A DNA stretch of 64,000 bases from Melioribacteraceae bacterium. GTDB taxonomy: Bacteria; Bacteroidota; Ignavibacteria; Ignavibacteriales; Melioribacteraceae. Location: positions 124,001 through 188,000 of the forward strand of contig DAOSDY010000004.1 in the NCBI GenBank assembly GCA_035362835.1, in the 5' to 3' direction. A program made the translations under genes and the position numbers. This document shows, in pieces, positions 17,254-26,431 of this stretch (position 1 is the first letter of the stretch; each line of letters opens with the position of its first letter). The notes beneath the pieces are model-generated. The model was not told the origin of the DNA and searched no databases. It saw nothing but the letters and a program-made list of their open reading frames with translations.

Positions 17254-17346
17254 GCCAAGCCCTAATCGGCAAGTTGATACCCAATCCCGCCAGGTCCGGA
17301 AGGAAGCAACGGTCAGTATTTAATTTGGGTGATTAGGTGTCTTGGC
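17254..17346 (+). ncRNA. ffs: Signal recognition particle RNA (small bacterial type, 4.5S)
   Basis: The RNA scaffold that binds Ffh and FtsY for co-translational membrane targeting. The diagnostic apical domain CAGGTCCGGAAGGAAGCA is at 17291-17308, with the GGAA tetraloop at 17298-17301, and the flanking asymmetric loop is intact. The ends pair: GCCAAG (17254-17259) with CTTGGC (17341-17346), and CCTAATC with GATTAGG next to it, enclosing one long hairpin of about 93 bases with no Alu domain. Six T residues follow at once, so the closing stem doubles as terminator. The last 14 bases are also the end of the uvrC coding region on the opposite strand. Confidence 0.93.
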
Positions 17347-17352
17347 TTTTTT
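17330..17352 (+). terminator. Intrinsic termination site of the SRP RNA
   Basis: The 3' arm of the SRP RNA closing stem ends at 17346 and is followed by TTTTTT at 17347-17352. The site lies inside the last codons of uvrC on the opposite strand, so one stretch of DNA serves both as RNA end and as protein code. Confidence 0.6.
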
Positions 17353-19156
17353 GTTTGTAATGATTATAAATCAATTCTGCTTTGGATTTCCCTGCAACCT
17401 TGGAAAGTTCTTCAAGAGGTGCAATCTTTATATTGTCGATCCCTTTGAAATGTGAGAGCAGTTTTTCCGCAACTTTATTCCCGATTCCTTTTATCTCCAG
17501 TAATTCCGAAGTAATAGTCCTTTTACTTCGCCTCTCTCGGTGGAATGTGATGGCAAAACGGTGGGCTTCATCCCGTATCTGCTGAAGCAGTTTTAAGCTT
17601 GAGGAAGTTTTAGGAATGGACTGAGGATCCGGATTCCCCGGCAGAAAAACCTCCTCCAGTCTCTTTGCTAATCCTATAATTTCATAATCCGGTATACCTA
17701 GCTGGTCCAGAGTTTCGATCGCGCTTGAAAGCTGTCCCTTTCCTCCGTCCACCATTATCAGCTCCGGCAGTTTTTCCTTCTCATCTATCAATCGAGAGTA
17801 TCTACGGTGAATTATTTCTCTCATACTGGCAAAATCATCTGGTCCATCTACAGTTTTTATAATAAATTTTCTATAGAGACTCTTTTTCGGCTTGCCGTCA
17901 ACAAATACAACCAGACTGGCAACAGCGTCGCTCCCCTGAAGATTCGAATTATCGAAACACTCAATCCTACGCGGAAGGTTTTTAAGATGCAGATCCCTCT
18001 GAAGTGCAGATAAAGCGTAGGGAATACTCCCTTCCTTTTTCATCTTTTGAAGTTGAATCTCTTTAAGATGCAGTTCGGCATTTTGTTTGCACATCATTAA
18101 TAGGGATTTCATTTCGCTCTGCTTCTGCGGAATAATAAATCTGCCTTTCTTAATTGCCCGTGTGTTCAGCCATTCCAGTATCGATTCGGAATCTTCCGGT
18201 TCGGCTTCTATTACAATCTCCTTGGGTACTTCAACAAATTCATCATAATAGAATTTAATTATTGCCGAATAGATCCCGGCTTCCGGCTCATTCTCTTCTG
18301 TTGAAAGAGTAAGTTGCTTCTTCCCGACCAGTTTTCCGGAACGGATGTTTAATATAGTTGCGGAGACATCTTTACCTTCATACGCCGCACTTATCACATC
18401 CCTGTCGCCTGAATCAGTTGTAACAACCTTCTGTTTCGATGAGTAAACACTCAGCTGCTCAATTCTGTCTCTTATCTCTGCCGCTTTCTCGAATTCAAGC
18501 TGTGCTGACGCGCTATTCATCTCCTCTTTCAAATCTGCGATCAGTTCGTCGGTGCGTCCACGTAGAACTTTTATAACCTGGTTTACCATTTTGTTGTAAT
18601 GGATCTGGCTGACAAGTCCTTCGCACGGACCTTCACATTTTTTTATATGATAATCGAGGCAGACCTTAAATTTTTTCTTCGCTATTGTCTCTTCATTTAT
18701 ATCGTATTTACAGCTTCTGATTTTGAAAATTTTATTCATAAGTCTGAGCGAAGATTTCATATTCTTCACATCGGTGTAAGGACCGAAGTATTTTGAACCG
18801 TCCTTTACAACGTTTCTTGTAGGAAATATCCGCGGATAGGGTTCGTTTGTAACTACAATATATGGGAATGATTTATCGTCCTTCAGATTGATATTATACC
18901 GCGGCTTTAATTCTTTTATCAGGTTGTTCTCGAGAACAAGGGCTTCTATTTCGCTATCGGTAATTATCAGTTCAAGATCAGCTATTTTTGAAACAAGTGC
19001 ACTTGTCTTGGCATTTTCTATTCTGCTCTGAAAGTAGGACCGAACCCTGTTTCTTAGGTTTTTCGCTTTACCGACATAAATTACTTTCCCTTTATCATTC
19101 TTAAACTGATAAATGCCCGGTAGTGCAGGAAGATTCTCTAATTTGTCCTGAAGCAT
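17333..19156 (-). CDS. uvrC: Excinuclease ABC subunit C
   Basis: A 607-residue nuclease that makes both incisions around bulky lesions in UvrABC nucleotide excision repair. Domains in order: GIY-YIG nuclease (about 12-95, GIYQFKNDKGKVIYVGKAK), a Cys-containing linker, the UVR motif that binds UvrB (about 205-240, LEFEKAAEIRDRIEQL), the RNase H-like 5' nuclease (FDNSNLQGSDAVASLV, then VDGGKGQL), and the C-terminal helix-hairpin-helix pair. The length is normal. The start is ATG 19156. A terminator separates it from glgC upstream, so it should have its own promoter in 19157-19205; only a one-mismatch TAAATTTC is visible there. Its stop overlaps the SRP RNA by 14 bases. Confidence 0.96.
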   Translation of the reverse strand: MLQDKLENLPALPGIYQFKNDKGKVIYVGKAKNLRNRVRSYFQSRIENAKTSALVSKIADLELIITDSEIEALVLENNLIKELKPRYNINLKDDKSFPYIVVTNEPYPRIFPTRNVVKDGSKYFGPYTDVKNMKSSLRLMNKIFKIRSCKYDINEETIAKKKFKVCLDYHIKKCEGPCEGLVSQIHYNKMVNQVIKVLRGRTDELIADLKEEMNSASAQLEFEKAAEIRDRIEQLSVYSSKQKVVTTDSGDRDVISAAYEGKDVSATILNIRSGKLVGKKQLTLSTEENEPEAGIYSAIIKFYYDEFVEVPKEIVIEAEPEDSESILEWLNTRAIKKGRFIIPQKQSEMKSLLMMCKQNAELHLKEIQLQKMKKEGSIPYALSALQRDLHLKNLPRRIECFDNSNLQGSDAVASLVVFVDGKPKKSLYRKFIIKTVDGPDDFASMREIIHRRYSRLIDEKEKLPELIMVDGGKGQLSSAIETLDQLGIPDYEIIGLAKRLEEVFLPGNPDPQSIPKTSSSLKLLQQIRDEAHRFAITFHRERRSKRTITSELLEIKGIGNKVAEKLLSHFKGIDNIKIAPLEELSKVAGKSKAELIYNHYKQKSQDT

Positions 19157-19205
19157 AGAAATATTTGCTAATGTATTTGTGTCTGAAATTTATATCAAAT
19201 CGGAA

Positions 19206-19232
19206 TTAAAAACCCCTCCGGGAGAGGGGTTT
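19206..19232 (-). terminator. Rho-independent terminator after glgC
   Basis: AACCCCTC (19211-19218) pairs with GAGGGGTT (19224-19231), with one further A-T pair. Read on the minus strand, the stem is followed by a run of T. It lies just beyond the glgC stop and ahead of uvrC. Confidence 0.85.
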
Positions 19233-19241
19233 GTGAGTGCT

Positions 19242-20480
19242 TTATTTAAATATATAATTTTTGGGGATCACAACAATTCCTGTCTCAGAAACCGTGAACC
19301 TTTTCTTATCGGCTTCCGGATCAAAACCGATCTCGGTTGCTTCGGGTATAACAACGTTTTTGTCAATAATCGCTCTTCTTATTCTCGCGTGCCTGCCGAT
19401 CTTACAATTATCCATTATTATCGAATCGGTAACGTACGAATAACTGTTAACTCTAACGTTGAAGCCGACTATTGATCTTTCAACAAGGCCTCCGGAAATT
19501 ATTGTACCGTCGGAAATTGCAGAATTAAAAGCTCTACCCACTCTTTCACCTTCATGCGATACTGTTTTGGTCGGCGGGAATTGCCTTTGCTGGGTTCTTA
19601 AAGGCCAATCGAAATCATATAGGTTGAAATGTGGATCAATGCTTATCAGATCCATACTGGCAGCATAGTAACTGTCGATTGTTCCTACATCCACCCAGTA
19701 TGGTTCATCCTTCTTATTTTCATCTACAAAACGGTATGCCTGAACCTTGTAATTATTTTTAAGCATATAGGGAATAACATCTTTTCCGAAGTCGTGATTA
19801 TGAATTTTTTCCTGATCGGTTTTTTGAAAAACTTCCTTTAGTGCACTTACATTGAAAACATAAATTCCCATATTAACAAATGAAAAAGCATCTTTGCCCG
19901 GAATTGATGGGGGATTCTTGGGTTTTTCAATGAACGAGTTAACTTTGTAGCTATCGTCAATTTCGATAACACCGAATCGGTTAGCAGTGCTTTTGGGGAC
20001 TTCAATGCTGGAAATCGTTAGCTCGGCGCCTTTTTCAAGATGATACTGAATCATCTTAAGGTAGTCCATCTTGTAAATATGGTCTCCCGAAAGGATCAGT
20101 ATCCATTCATAATTTTCATCCTCCAGCAGGTTGAAATTCTGTTGAATAGCATTGGCTGTGCCAAGATACCAGTTATTACTCGTTTTGAATTGCGGAGGAA
20201 TTGAATAGATAAATTCACCTAATTCCGGATTGAATATATTCCAGGCTTCGTAAAGGTGACGGTTAAGTGAATCGGATTTGTATTGAGTTAGTACAAAAAT
20301 TTTTCTGAAACCTGAGTTAAGACAGTTTGATAACGTAAAATCGATTATTCTGTATTTCCCTCCGAATGGTACAGATGGTTTCGTCCTGAATTTTGTAAGA
20401 GGGAATAATCGTTCTCCCTGTCCTCCGGCTAAAACCATTATCAATGTTTTGCGAAGTATCGTCGATCCAGTATAAGCCAT
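19242..20480 (-). CDS. glgC: Glucose-1-phosphate adenylyltransferase
   Basis: A 412-residue ADP-glucose pyrophosphorylase, the committed step of glycogen synthesis. The nucleotide-binding N-terminus reads LAGGQGERLFPLT, followed by RTKPSVPFGGKYRIIDF. The glucose-1-phosphate site contains FIEKPKNPP, and the C-terminal left-handed helix has the repeated GRHARIRRAIIDKNVVI. I chose ATG 20480 (MAYTGSTILRK) because GAGG lies 6 bases before it; the longer frame starts at a TTG at 20492. The partner glycogen synthase gene lies at the far end of the window (63198), so the pathway is not clustered. The gene is divergent from the M1 peptidase, with a shared 108-base intergenic region. Confidence 0.95.
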   Translation of the reverse strand: MAYTGSTILRKTLIMVLAGGQGERLFPLTKFRTKPSVPFGGKYRIIDFTLSNCLNSGFRKIFVLTQYKSDSLNRHLYEAWNIFNPELGEFIYSIPPQFKTSNNWYLGTANAIQQNFNLLEDENYEWILILSGDHIYKMDYLKMIQYHLEKGAELTISSIEVPKSTANRFGVIEIDDSYKVNSFIEKPKNPPSIPGKDAFSFVNMGIYVFNVSALKEVFQKTDQEKIHNHDFGKDVIPYMLKNNYKVQAYRFVDENKKDEPYWVDVGTIDSYYAASMDLISIDPHFNLYDFDWPLRTQQRQFPPTKTVSHEGERVGRAFNSAISDGTIISGGLVERSIVGFNVRVNSYSYVTDSIIMDNCKIGRHARIRRAIIDKNVVIPEATEIGFDPEADKKRFTVSETGIVVIPKNYIFK

Positions 20481-20523
20481 TTCGAACCTCAACTATTTTG
20501 TTCAAAATATATCTAATTAAGAA

Positions 20524-20555
20524 TTGATTGGCAATCGTTGAAATTGTTAACTTTG
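20524..20555 (+). promoter_or_regulatory. Bacteroidota-type promoter for the M1 aminopeptidase gene
   Basis: TAACTTTG at 20548-20555 is an exact TAnnTTTG. Two TTG triplets fit upstream: 20524-20526 (21-base spacer) and 20528-20530 (17-base spacer). Expected start near 20561, 28 bases before the ATG. The element is also inside the space used by divergent glgC. Confidence 0.65.
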
Positions 20556-20588
20556 AGTTAACTATTCGACAATTCATCTTCTTTTCTT

Positions 20589-22292
20589 ATGCGTATCAAA
20601 AGAAAAACATTTTTTCTCGCATTAACCGGAATAATTTTATTCTCTATTGCCGCTTACTTTCTATTTCGCTTATATGATCAATTCAGTTTCATTGCTGAAA
20701 ATGAAAAGCATATCGGAATTTTAATGGATCTTAAAGAGATCGATTCTGAGTTTATTGAAGAATACAATGATAGTTCGCAGCATAAACTTGATGTTCTGCA
20801 TTACAATATTAAAATTGAACTACTCCCCGAAACCGGGACCATTAAAGGTGATGTGACTCTTACTCTTACTTCAAATCCTTACGACCGGCAGAACCTTATA
20901 CTTAACTTTTACGACAATCTTAAGATCAATTCCGTTTTCCTGAACAACCGTCCTGCTAAATATTCCAGATCCGAAACAAGCATATCGATTGAAAAAGGCG
21001 AGTATGTTACCGACACTTCATTTGTCCGGATTAAGTATGAAGGGAAACCCAAAAGCCTCGGATTCGGTTCGTTCAAATTTGACGATATGAACGGAAGCAA
21101 ATTGATCTATACTCTTAATGAACCTGTCTTTGCCTCCACCTGGTTCCCCTGTATCGACCGGCCGGATGATAAGGCTCTTGCGGATATCTATATTACTAAC
21201 GACTCTTCTTTCGTATCTCTTTCGAACGGCAGATTAAAAGGTATTTCAGTTGATAAAGATAAAAGGACTTATCACTGGAAACTGTTCTACCCGATTTCCA
21301 CTTACCTTATCGCTCTCTATTCCGGTAATTATAAGACTTATTCAGATAAATTTATTTCCGCCGGCGGCGATACTGTGGATCTTTTCTGCTATGCCCTTCC
21401 GGATAAGTTTGAAGATGCAGTACGAGATTTTTCCGATCACAAAAAATACCTTGAAGTTTTTGAGGAACTGTTCGGAGTCTATCCTTTTCCCAAAGAGAAA
21501 TATTCTATTGCCCAGTTCAACTGGGTTTACGGTGCCATGGAACATCAGACAATAACCGGGCTTGGAACAGATTTCATCTCGGGCAGGAAATTATTCAGAG
21601 ACATGATCATTCATGAACTGGCTCATCAATGGTGGGGGAATGCTGTAGGTCCTGCAACCTGGCGGGATATTTGGCTCAACGAAGGATTCTCAACTTACTC
21701 CGAAGCTCTCTACTGGGAAAGGACAATCGGTGCCGATGCTTTAAGAACAACGCTTGCCGCCAAATTCGGAACCTTCAGGCGCGGAAATCTACATAATCCC
21801 GATAACCACCTTTTTAGCTCCCTTGTATACGATAAAGGGGCCTGGGTCCTTCATATGCTCAGGAAAGAAACGGGTGATTCAACTTTTTTTAAAATCCTCA
21901 GAAACTATTATCAGCGGTATAAGTATAAAAATGCGTCTACCGGGGATTTTAAGAAAATTGCCGAGGAAGTCTCTGGGAAAAACCTAAAACAATTTTTCGA
22001 CCAGTGGGTATTCACAGGAGAGGGAATTATCGAAGCCGGTTACAGTTACCGGGTGGAAAAATCTGACGGAAAATTCAAAACAATTATATCGATTAAACAG
22101 TTACAAAATGGTTACGATATTTATAAATTTCCGGTTGATATTAAACTTGTATTCGATAACGGCGAACAAATTGAAAAATTTAACATATCCCGGAAAGATC
22201 AGGAATTGATAATATTAAATGATTCGGAACCCCGGGACGTGATTATCGATCCGGATAAATGGCTCCTTGCTACATTCGAATTATTAAAATAG
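20589..22292 (+). CDS. M1 family zinc aminopeptidase, membrane-anchored
   Basis: A 567-residue gluzincin peptidase. An N-terminal hydrophobic helix (about 7-27, after a basic start MRIKRK) serves as signal or anchor, so the enzyme acts outside the cytoplasm. The catalytic domain shows GAMEHQT (the GxMEN exopeptidase motif, with H in place of the usual N), HELAHQWWGNAV (zinc HExxH) and WLNEGFSTYSEAL with the third zinc ligand and its partner. It lacks the long helical C-terminal domain of PepN, as do many Bacteroidota M1 enzymes. It probably trims peptides in the periplasm. The next gene, lpxH, starts 5 bases after its stop, so the two are co-transcribed from the promoter at 20524. Confidence 0.92.
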   Translation: MRIKRKTFFLALTGIILFSIAAYFLFRLYDQFSFIAENEKHIGILMDLKEIDSEFIEEYNDSSQHKLDVLHYNIKIELLPETGTIKGDVTLTLTSNPYDRQNLILNFYDNLKINSVFLNNRPAKYSRSETSISIEKGEYVTDTSFVRIKYEGKPKSLGFGSFKFDDMNGSKLIYTLNEPVFASTWFPCIDRPDDKALADIYITNDSSFVSLSNGRLKGISVDKDKRTYHWKLFYPISTYLIALYSGNYKTYSDKFISAGGDTVDLFCYALPDKFEDAVRDFSDHKKYLEVFEELFGVYPFPKEKYSIAQFNWVYGAMEHQTITGLGTDFISGRKLFRDMIIHELAHQWWGNAVGPATWRDIWLNEGFSTYSEALYWERTIGADALRTTLAAKFGTFRRGNLHNPDNHLFSSLVYDKGAWVLHMLRKETGDSTFFKILRNYYQRYKYKNASTGDFKKIAEEVSGKNLKQFFDQWVFTGEGIIEAGYSYRVEKSDGKFKTIISIKQLQNGYDIYKFPVDIKLVFDNGEQIEKFNISRKDQELIILNDSEPRDVIIDPDKWLLATFELLK

Positions 22293-22297
22293 AATTT

Positions 22298-23026
22298 ATG
22301 AAAGAGAAACAGACATATTTTTTTATCTCGGATATCCATCTTGGATTAAATAACCGGGAGATAGAAAAGGAGAAGGAGAAGCTCCTTGTCTCATTCATCC
22401 ATTATGCCGCAAAAAACTGCGATCATCTCTATATTGTCGGCGATCTGTTCGATTACTGGTTTGAATATAAAACCGTAATTCAGAAAGGATTTTTCAAGAC
22501 GCTCGCGGCTTTAACCGAACTCGCTGAATCCGGTGTTAAGATCCATTACTTCATCGGGAATCATGATTTCCTTCACAGGGATTTTTTCGAAAAGGAGATC
22601 GGAGCAGTGATGTATCATGATGCGGTTGATGTGGTCCTGAACGGTAAACGTTTTTTCATCGGTCACGGAGACGGACTGGTGAAGAATGATACCGGGTATA
22701 AAATTTTAAAGAAGATTTTAAGGAACCGGTTTTTGCAAAAAATTTATTCCGCGGTTCATCCGGATATCGGTGTAAGTATTGCAAGTTCAACTAGCAGAAA
22801 GAGCAGGGATTATACGGCACAAAAGGATTATGGCACAGGTGATGGATTGAAGGAAACTGCCAGAATCAAATTGAATTCCGACTACGATTATGTAATCTTC
22901 GGACATTCACACCTGCGTGCAAATGAAAAATTTAATAACGGATTTTACATTAACCTCGGAAGCTGGCTCGATTCTCCCTGTTATGGAAAATTTGTAGAAT
23001 CTTTCGAGATTATCGACTGGAAATAA
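22298..23026 (+). CDS. lpxH: UDP-2,3-diacylglucosamine diphosphatase LpxH-like
   Basis: A 242-residue calcineurin-type phosphoesterase. The metal-binding motifs are FISDIHLGL (near 9-17), VGDLFDYWFEYK, FIGNHDF, GHGDGL and FGHSHLR, in the order and spacing of LpxH, which cleaves UDP-diacylglucosamine to lipid X in lipid A synthesis. It is also close to the general UDP-diacylglucosamine hydrolase family, so a different pyrophosphate substrate is possible. I chose ATG 22298 (MKEKQTYFFI); the longer frame at 22259 lies inside the upstream peptidase gene. It follows the M1 gene by 5 bases and precedes PBP1a by 1 base, an envelope-assembly operon. Confidence 0.88.
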   Translation: MKEKQTYFFISDIHLGLNNREIEKEKEKLLVSFIHYAAKNCDHLYIVGDLFDYWFEYKTVIQKGFFKTLAALTELAESGVKIHYFIGNHDFLHRDFFEKEIGAVMYHDAVDVVLNGKRFFIGHGDGLVKNDTGYKILKKILRNRFLQKIYSAVHPDIGVSIASSTSRKSRDYTAQKDYGTGDGLKETARIKLNSDYDYVIFGHSHLRANEKFNNGFYINLGSWLDSPCYGKFVESFEIIDWK

Positions 23027-23027
23027 T

Positions 23028-25319
23028 ATGAACAATCAGGCTCATAATTCTAAAGCTCCCTTAAAAAAGAAGAAAAGGAAATCCTGGCGTTATATTTTCC
23101 TCTTCATCGGTTTTATTTTAATTGCTGCCTCTATACTATTTATGCGTTATATTTTCGACGGCCTTCCTTCTCTGGAACAACTTGAAAATCCGCGCCAGCA
23201 ATTAGCCAGCAACGTTTATAGCATCGACGGCGAACTGATAGGACAGTTCTTCAATGAAAACAGGGTGGAAGTAAGCGTAGACAGCATTCCGCAGCATGTT
23301 ATTAATGCGTTGATTGCTACGGAGGATAAAAAGTTCTATAGTCACTGGGGCGTGGATGTAGAACGTTTTATTAAGGCGATGTTTAAAACGGTTTTCTTAT
23401 TTAAAAGGGAAGGCGCAAGCACAATTACACAGCAGCTTGCAAAAAACCTTTATAAACTGAAATCCCGTAACGAAACTTCCGCTGGTACTGTCGTTAGAAA
23501 AATTCAGGAATGGATTACCGCTATCCAGATCGAGAAAACTTATACTAAGAGAGAAATTCTCGAGATGTATTTCAATATCTCTTGGTTTGGCCATAGTGCT
23601 TATGGTATAAGTATGGCATCCAAAGTCTACTTCGATAAGAGTGTTAAAGATCTTACGGTATCCGATGCCGGTGTTCTTGTTGCCCTCCTTAAATCCGCTG
23701 TAATATATGACCCTTTCAATAAATATGATAATGCGTTTAGAAGAAGAAATCTTGTTCTGTTCAATATGATTGAAGATGGTTTCCTGTCAAAAGAACAATA
23801 CGATAAACTGAAAATTGAACCGATAAAATTATCATATAAAAAAATTGAAGAGGGTATAAAAGGTACTATCGCGCCTCACTTTGTAGAGTATGTCCGTCAG
23901 CAGATGACAAAACTCGCGGAAAAATACGGATACGATCTCTATCAGGACGGATTGAATATCTATACAACTCTCGACAGCCGTATGCAGAGAATTGCTAACA
24001 AAGCAGCCGAGCTTCATCTCAATGAATTCCAGAAACAGTTCGATAAATCATGGAACTGGAATAATTATAAAGGTGTGCTCGGAGAACTGATTGATAAATC
24101 GATTAAGCAGAGAATAGAATATAAATCGGCTTCTACTCAGGATGAAAAGCGGATTGTCTATAACCGCCTGAGAAATAATTCTGCTTTTATTGATTCATTA
24201 AAAAAAGTCGGTGAAAAAATTGAAGTCGGTTTCGTCGCACTCGATGTTAAAACAGGTCAGATCAAAGCAATGGTTGGCGGAAGGGATCAGAAATTCTTAT
24301 ACGGACTCAATCACGTTACTCAAATACGCCGGCAGCCGGGATCATCATTCAAACCGGTTGTTTATTCTGTTGCTATTGATAACGGTCTTTATCCTGCCTA
24401 CCCGATAATGAACCAGCCGTTCGATTATAATGGGTGGAGCCCGAGAAACTTCGATGGCAAATTTGGCGGATTTACAACTCTAAGGGATGCCCTCAAGCAT
24501 TCCGTAAACGTTGTTGCGGCAAGACTTATAATTGAAGATTACGCCCCGATGTGGAAAATTATCAGATTTGCAGAGAAGATGGGTATAAAAAGTAAGCTCG
24601 AACCTTATCCTTCTATTGCCCTCGGTACATCTCTTGTTACTCCTTTGGAGATGACCTCTGCGTTTGCTACTCTGGCAAATCATGGTATTTATAACGAACC
24701 GATCTCAATACTCAAAATTGAGGATAAGGATGGGGTTCTGATCGACCGGTTTACAAATCAGACATTTGAAGCAATTCCTGAAGAAACTTCCTACATTGTT
24801 ACTGATATGCTTAAATCCGCAATCGACGAAGGAAGCGGAGCCGGCGCAAGGGCCCGTTACAATTTCCAGCGGCCGGCTGCAGGTAAGACCGGTACTACAC
24901 AGGATTATGCGGATGCCTGGTTCATCGGCTATACTCCTCAAATTGCTGCGGGTGCCTGGGTCGGTTTCGACGACCAGCGAATTTCCTTTACAGGTGATTA
25001 CGGACAGGGTGCCAGAGCAGCTATGCCTGTCTGGGCTATCTTTATGCACGATGTATATGAACAGCTTCAGCTTCCGATGGAAGACTTTGCACCTCCGTCA
25101 AACGGAAATGTCGTTCCGGTCAGATTCTGCAGGGAATCGATTTATGAACTGGGGGATCCGAAACTCTATTCCAATGACTGCCGTACCGGAGTATTGGTAG
25201 ATATCATGAACATAAGGGATATGCCGGCATCCTTCGATGCTTTCAGGGATACAACGATGAAGATATTCGACCGTTATTCTGTTAAAGATACGTCACATGA
25301 AGCAAGAGAAATAAGGTAG
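23028..25319 (+). CDS. Class A penicillin-binding protein 1A
   Basis: A 763-residue bifunctional peptidoglycan synthase. A basic cytosolic tail (to about 22) and one membrane helix (about 23-43) are followed by the family 51 glycosyltransferase domain, with ATEDKKFYSHWGVD (catalytic Glu) and STITQQLAKNL. The transpeptidase domain shows PGSSFKPVVYS (the SxxK serine), HSVNVVAARL (SxN) and AGKTGTTQDYADAWF (KTG). The length is typical. It polymerises and cross-links glycan strands in the periplasm. It is the third gene of the M1-lpxH-PBP1a run; a separate tRNA-Leu promoter follows its stop within a few bases, with no clear terminator between. Confidence 0.95.
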   Translation: MNNQAHNSKAPLKKKKRKSWRYIFLFIGFILIAASILFMRYIFDGLPSLEQLENPRQQLASNVYSIDGELIGQFFNENRVEVSVDSIPQHVINALIATEDKKFYSHWGVDVERFIKAMFKTVFLFKREGASTITQQLAKNLYKLKSRNETSAGTVVRKIQEWITAIQIEKTYTKREILEMYFNISWFGHSAYGISMASKVYFDKSVKDLTVSDAGVLVALLKSAVIYDPFNKYDNAFRRRNLVLFNMIEDGFLSKEQYDKLKIEPIKLSYKKIEEGIKGTIAPHFVEYVRQQMTKLAEKYGYDLYQDGLNIYTTLDSRMQRIANKAAELHLNEFQKQFDKSWNWNNYKGVLGELIDKSIKQRIEYKSASTQDEKRIVYNRLRNNSAFIDSLKKVGEKIEVGFVALDVKTGQIKAMVGGRDQKFLYGLNHVTQIRRQPGSSFKPVVYSVAIDNGLYPAYPIMNQPFDYNGWSPRNFDGKFGGFTTLRDALKHSVNVVAARLIIEDYAPMWKIIRFAEKMGIKSKLEPYPSIALGTSLVTPLEMTSAFATLANHGIYNEPISILKIEDKDGVLIDRFTNQTFEAIPEETSYIVTDMLKSAIDEGSGAGARARYNFQRPAAGKTGTTQDYADAWFIGYTPQIAAGAWVGFDDQRISFTGDYGQGARAAMPVWAIFMHDVYEQLQLPMEDFAPPSNGNVVPVRFCRESIYELGDPKLYSNDCRTGVLVDIMNIRDMPASFDAFRDTTMKIFDRYSVKDTSHEAREIR

Positions 25320-25322
25320 TTT

Positions 25323-25353
25323 TTGTATCTCTTGAATTTTGTTTATAATTTTG
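25323..25353 (+). promoter_or_regulatory. Promoter of tRNA-Leu
   Basis: TTG at 25323-25325, 20-base spacer, TAATTTTG at 25346-25353 (exact TAnnTTTG). Expected start near 25359, a few bases before the mature tRNA at 25366, which supports the assignment. Confidence 0.7.
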
Positions 25354-25365
25354 CACTGCTTAAAT

Positions 25366-25449
25366 GCCCGGATGGCGGAATTGGTAGACGCGCTAGCTTC
25401 AGGAGCTAGTTGTCGCAAGGCAGTGCAGGTTCGAGTCCTGTTCCGGGCA
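25366..25449 (+). tRNA. tRNA-Leu (anticodon CAG)
   Basis: An 84-base class II tRNA without an encoded CCA end. The acceptor stem GCCCGGA pairs with TCCGGGC at 25442-25448, with A as discriminator. The D-loop has GG in TTGGTAGACGC, the anticodon stem is CTAGC-TTCAGGA-GCTAG (anticodon CAG), there is a long variable arm, and the T-arm contains GGTTCGAGTCC. It reads CUG codons. Sequence and fold leave little doubt. Confidence 0.96.
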
Positions 25450-25534
25450 CAATTCAGCATCAAGATTTTGTTCACTTGACCCTGTGACTTCTCTTCAGTT
25501 CCTTTTCAATTTTCCTTTATGAAAGAATCCTTAA

Positions 25535-26431
25535 ATGGATAAAAACAATATTACGGATTCAGATATTCAGATAGCCTATTCAAGAGCAATCCGCTTTACC
25601 AGATCCCATTACGAAAATTTTCCTGTCGTCTCTCTTTTTATTCCCGAAAAAATTAGAAAAGATGTTGCCGTGGTTTACCAGTTCGCACGTCAGGCGGATG
25701 ATATTGCCGATGAACCGCTGGAATCTCTTCCGGATAATATTTCCGGAGAAAAATTCAGAATTGAAAAACTTGGCTTATTTAAAAATGAACTTGATGCATG
25801 CCTTAAGGGGGAGTACTCGTCGGAATTCTGGGCGGCATTTCACAAAACAATCCTGACTTATCAACTCGATCCTAATAGCTTTTATGATCTGCTGAGTGCT
25901 TTTGAACAGGATGTTGTGAAAAAGAGATATACGGATTTTAAGGAACTGCTCGATTACTGCAGGCGCTCTGCTAATCCGGTTGGCAGAATTATTCTGCAAC
26001 TATTTGGAATAAAAGACAGCAATGCTTATAAATATTCCGACGCAATTTGTACTGCCTTACAGCTTACAAATTTTTACCAGGATGCTGCAGTTGATTATGA
26101 GAAGGGAAGAATCTATATACCTTTGGATGAATTGGAGAAATTCGGTGTACTTGAAAATCTGTTTGAGTTGAAAAAAAATAATACTAATTTTATAGCGCTG
26201 TTAAAATATCAGGTCGGTAGAGCACAGAAGTTATTTGATGATGGAAGGAACCTGCTTCCGCTTCTTCCGGACCGTCTTTACAGGCAGATTCAACTGACGA
26301 TTCTCGGCGGTGAAGCAATGCTGAGAAAAATTGAAAAAATAAATTATAATGTGCTTCAGTTTCGGCCAAAGCTTAATAAATTTGATCTGATCAACCTTTT
26401 AATCAGTGCATATTTAAATGGCAGAAGATAA
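25535..26431 (+). CDS. hpnC: Squalene synthesis protein HpnC
   Basis: A 298-residue all-helical prenyl-diphosphate condensing enzyme of the squalene/phytoene synthase superfamily. The first Asp-rich motif is FARQADDIADE (about 51-61) and the second is LTNFYQDAAVDYEKGRIYI, the form seen in HpnC, which converts presqualene diphosphate to hydroxysqualene. The gene order hpnC-hpnD-hpnE, with a 14-base overlap into hpnD, matches the three-gene bacterial squalene pathway that avoids NADPH-dependent squalene synthase. A phytoene synthase role is less likely because two tandem copies and an HpnE follow. No squalene-hopene cyclase is in the window. The promoter is not obvious; the tRNA-Leu lies 85 bases upstream and might be read through. 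Confidence 0.88.
   Translation: MDKNNITDSDIQIAYSRAIRFTRSHYENFPVVSLFIPEKIRKDVAVVYQFARQADDIADEPLESLPDNISGEKFRIEKLGLFKNELDACLKGEYSSEFWAAFHKTILTYQLDPNSFYDLLSAFEQDVVKKRYTDFKELLDYCRRSANPVGRIILQLFGIKDSNAYKYSDAICTALQLTNFYQDAAVDYEKGRIYIPLDELEKFGVLENLFELKKNNTNFIALLKYQVGRAQKLFDDGRNLLPLLPDRLYRQIQLTILGGEAMLRKIEKINYNVLQFRPKLNKFDLINLLISAYLNGRR

Noticed and set aside
19157..19205. Promoter of uvrC
   Set aside because: Only TAAATTTC (one mismatch) without a correctly placed TTG is found on the minus strand, so I did not list it as a feature.
24766..25200. 144-codon frame inside the PBP1a gene
   Set aside because: PBP1a is complete in its own frame with all motifs; the nested frame has no start signal and no domain.
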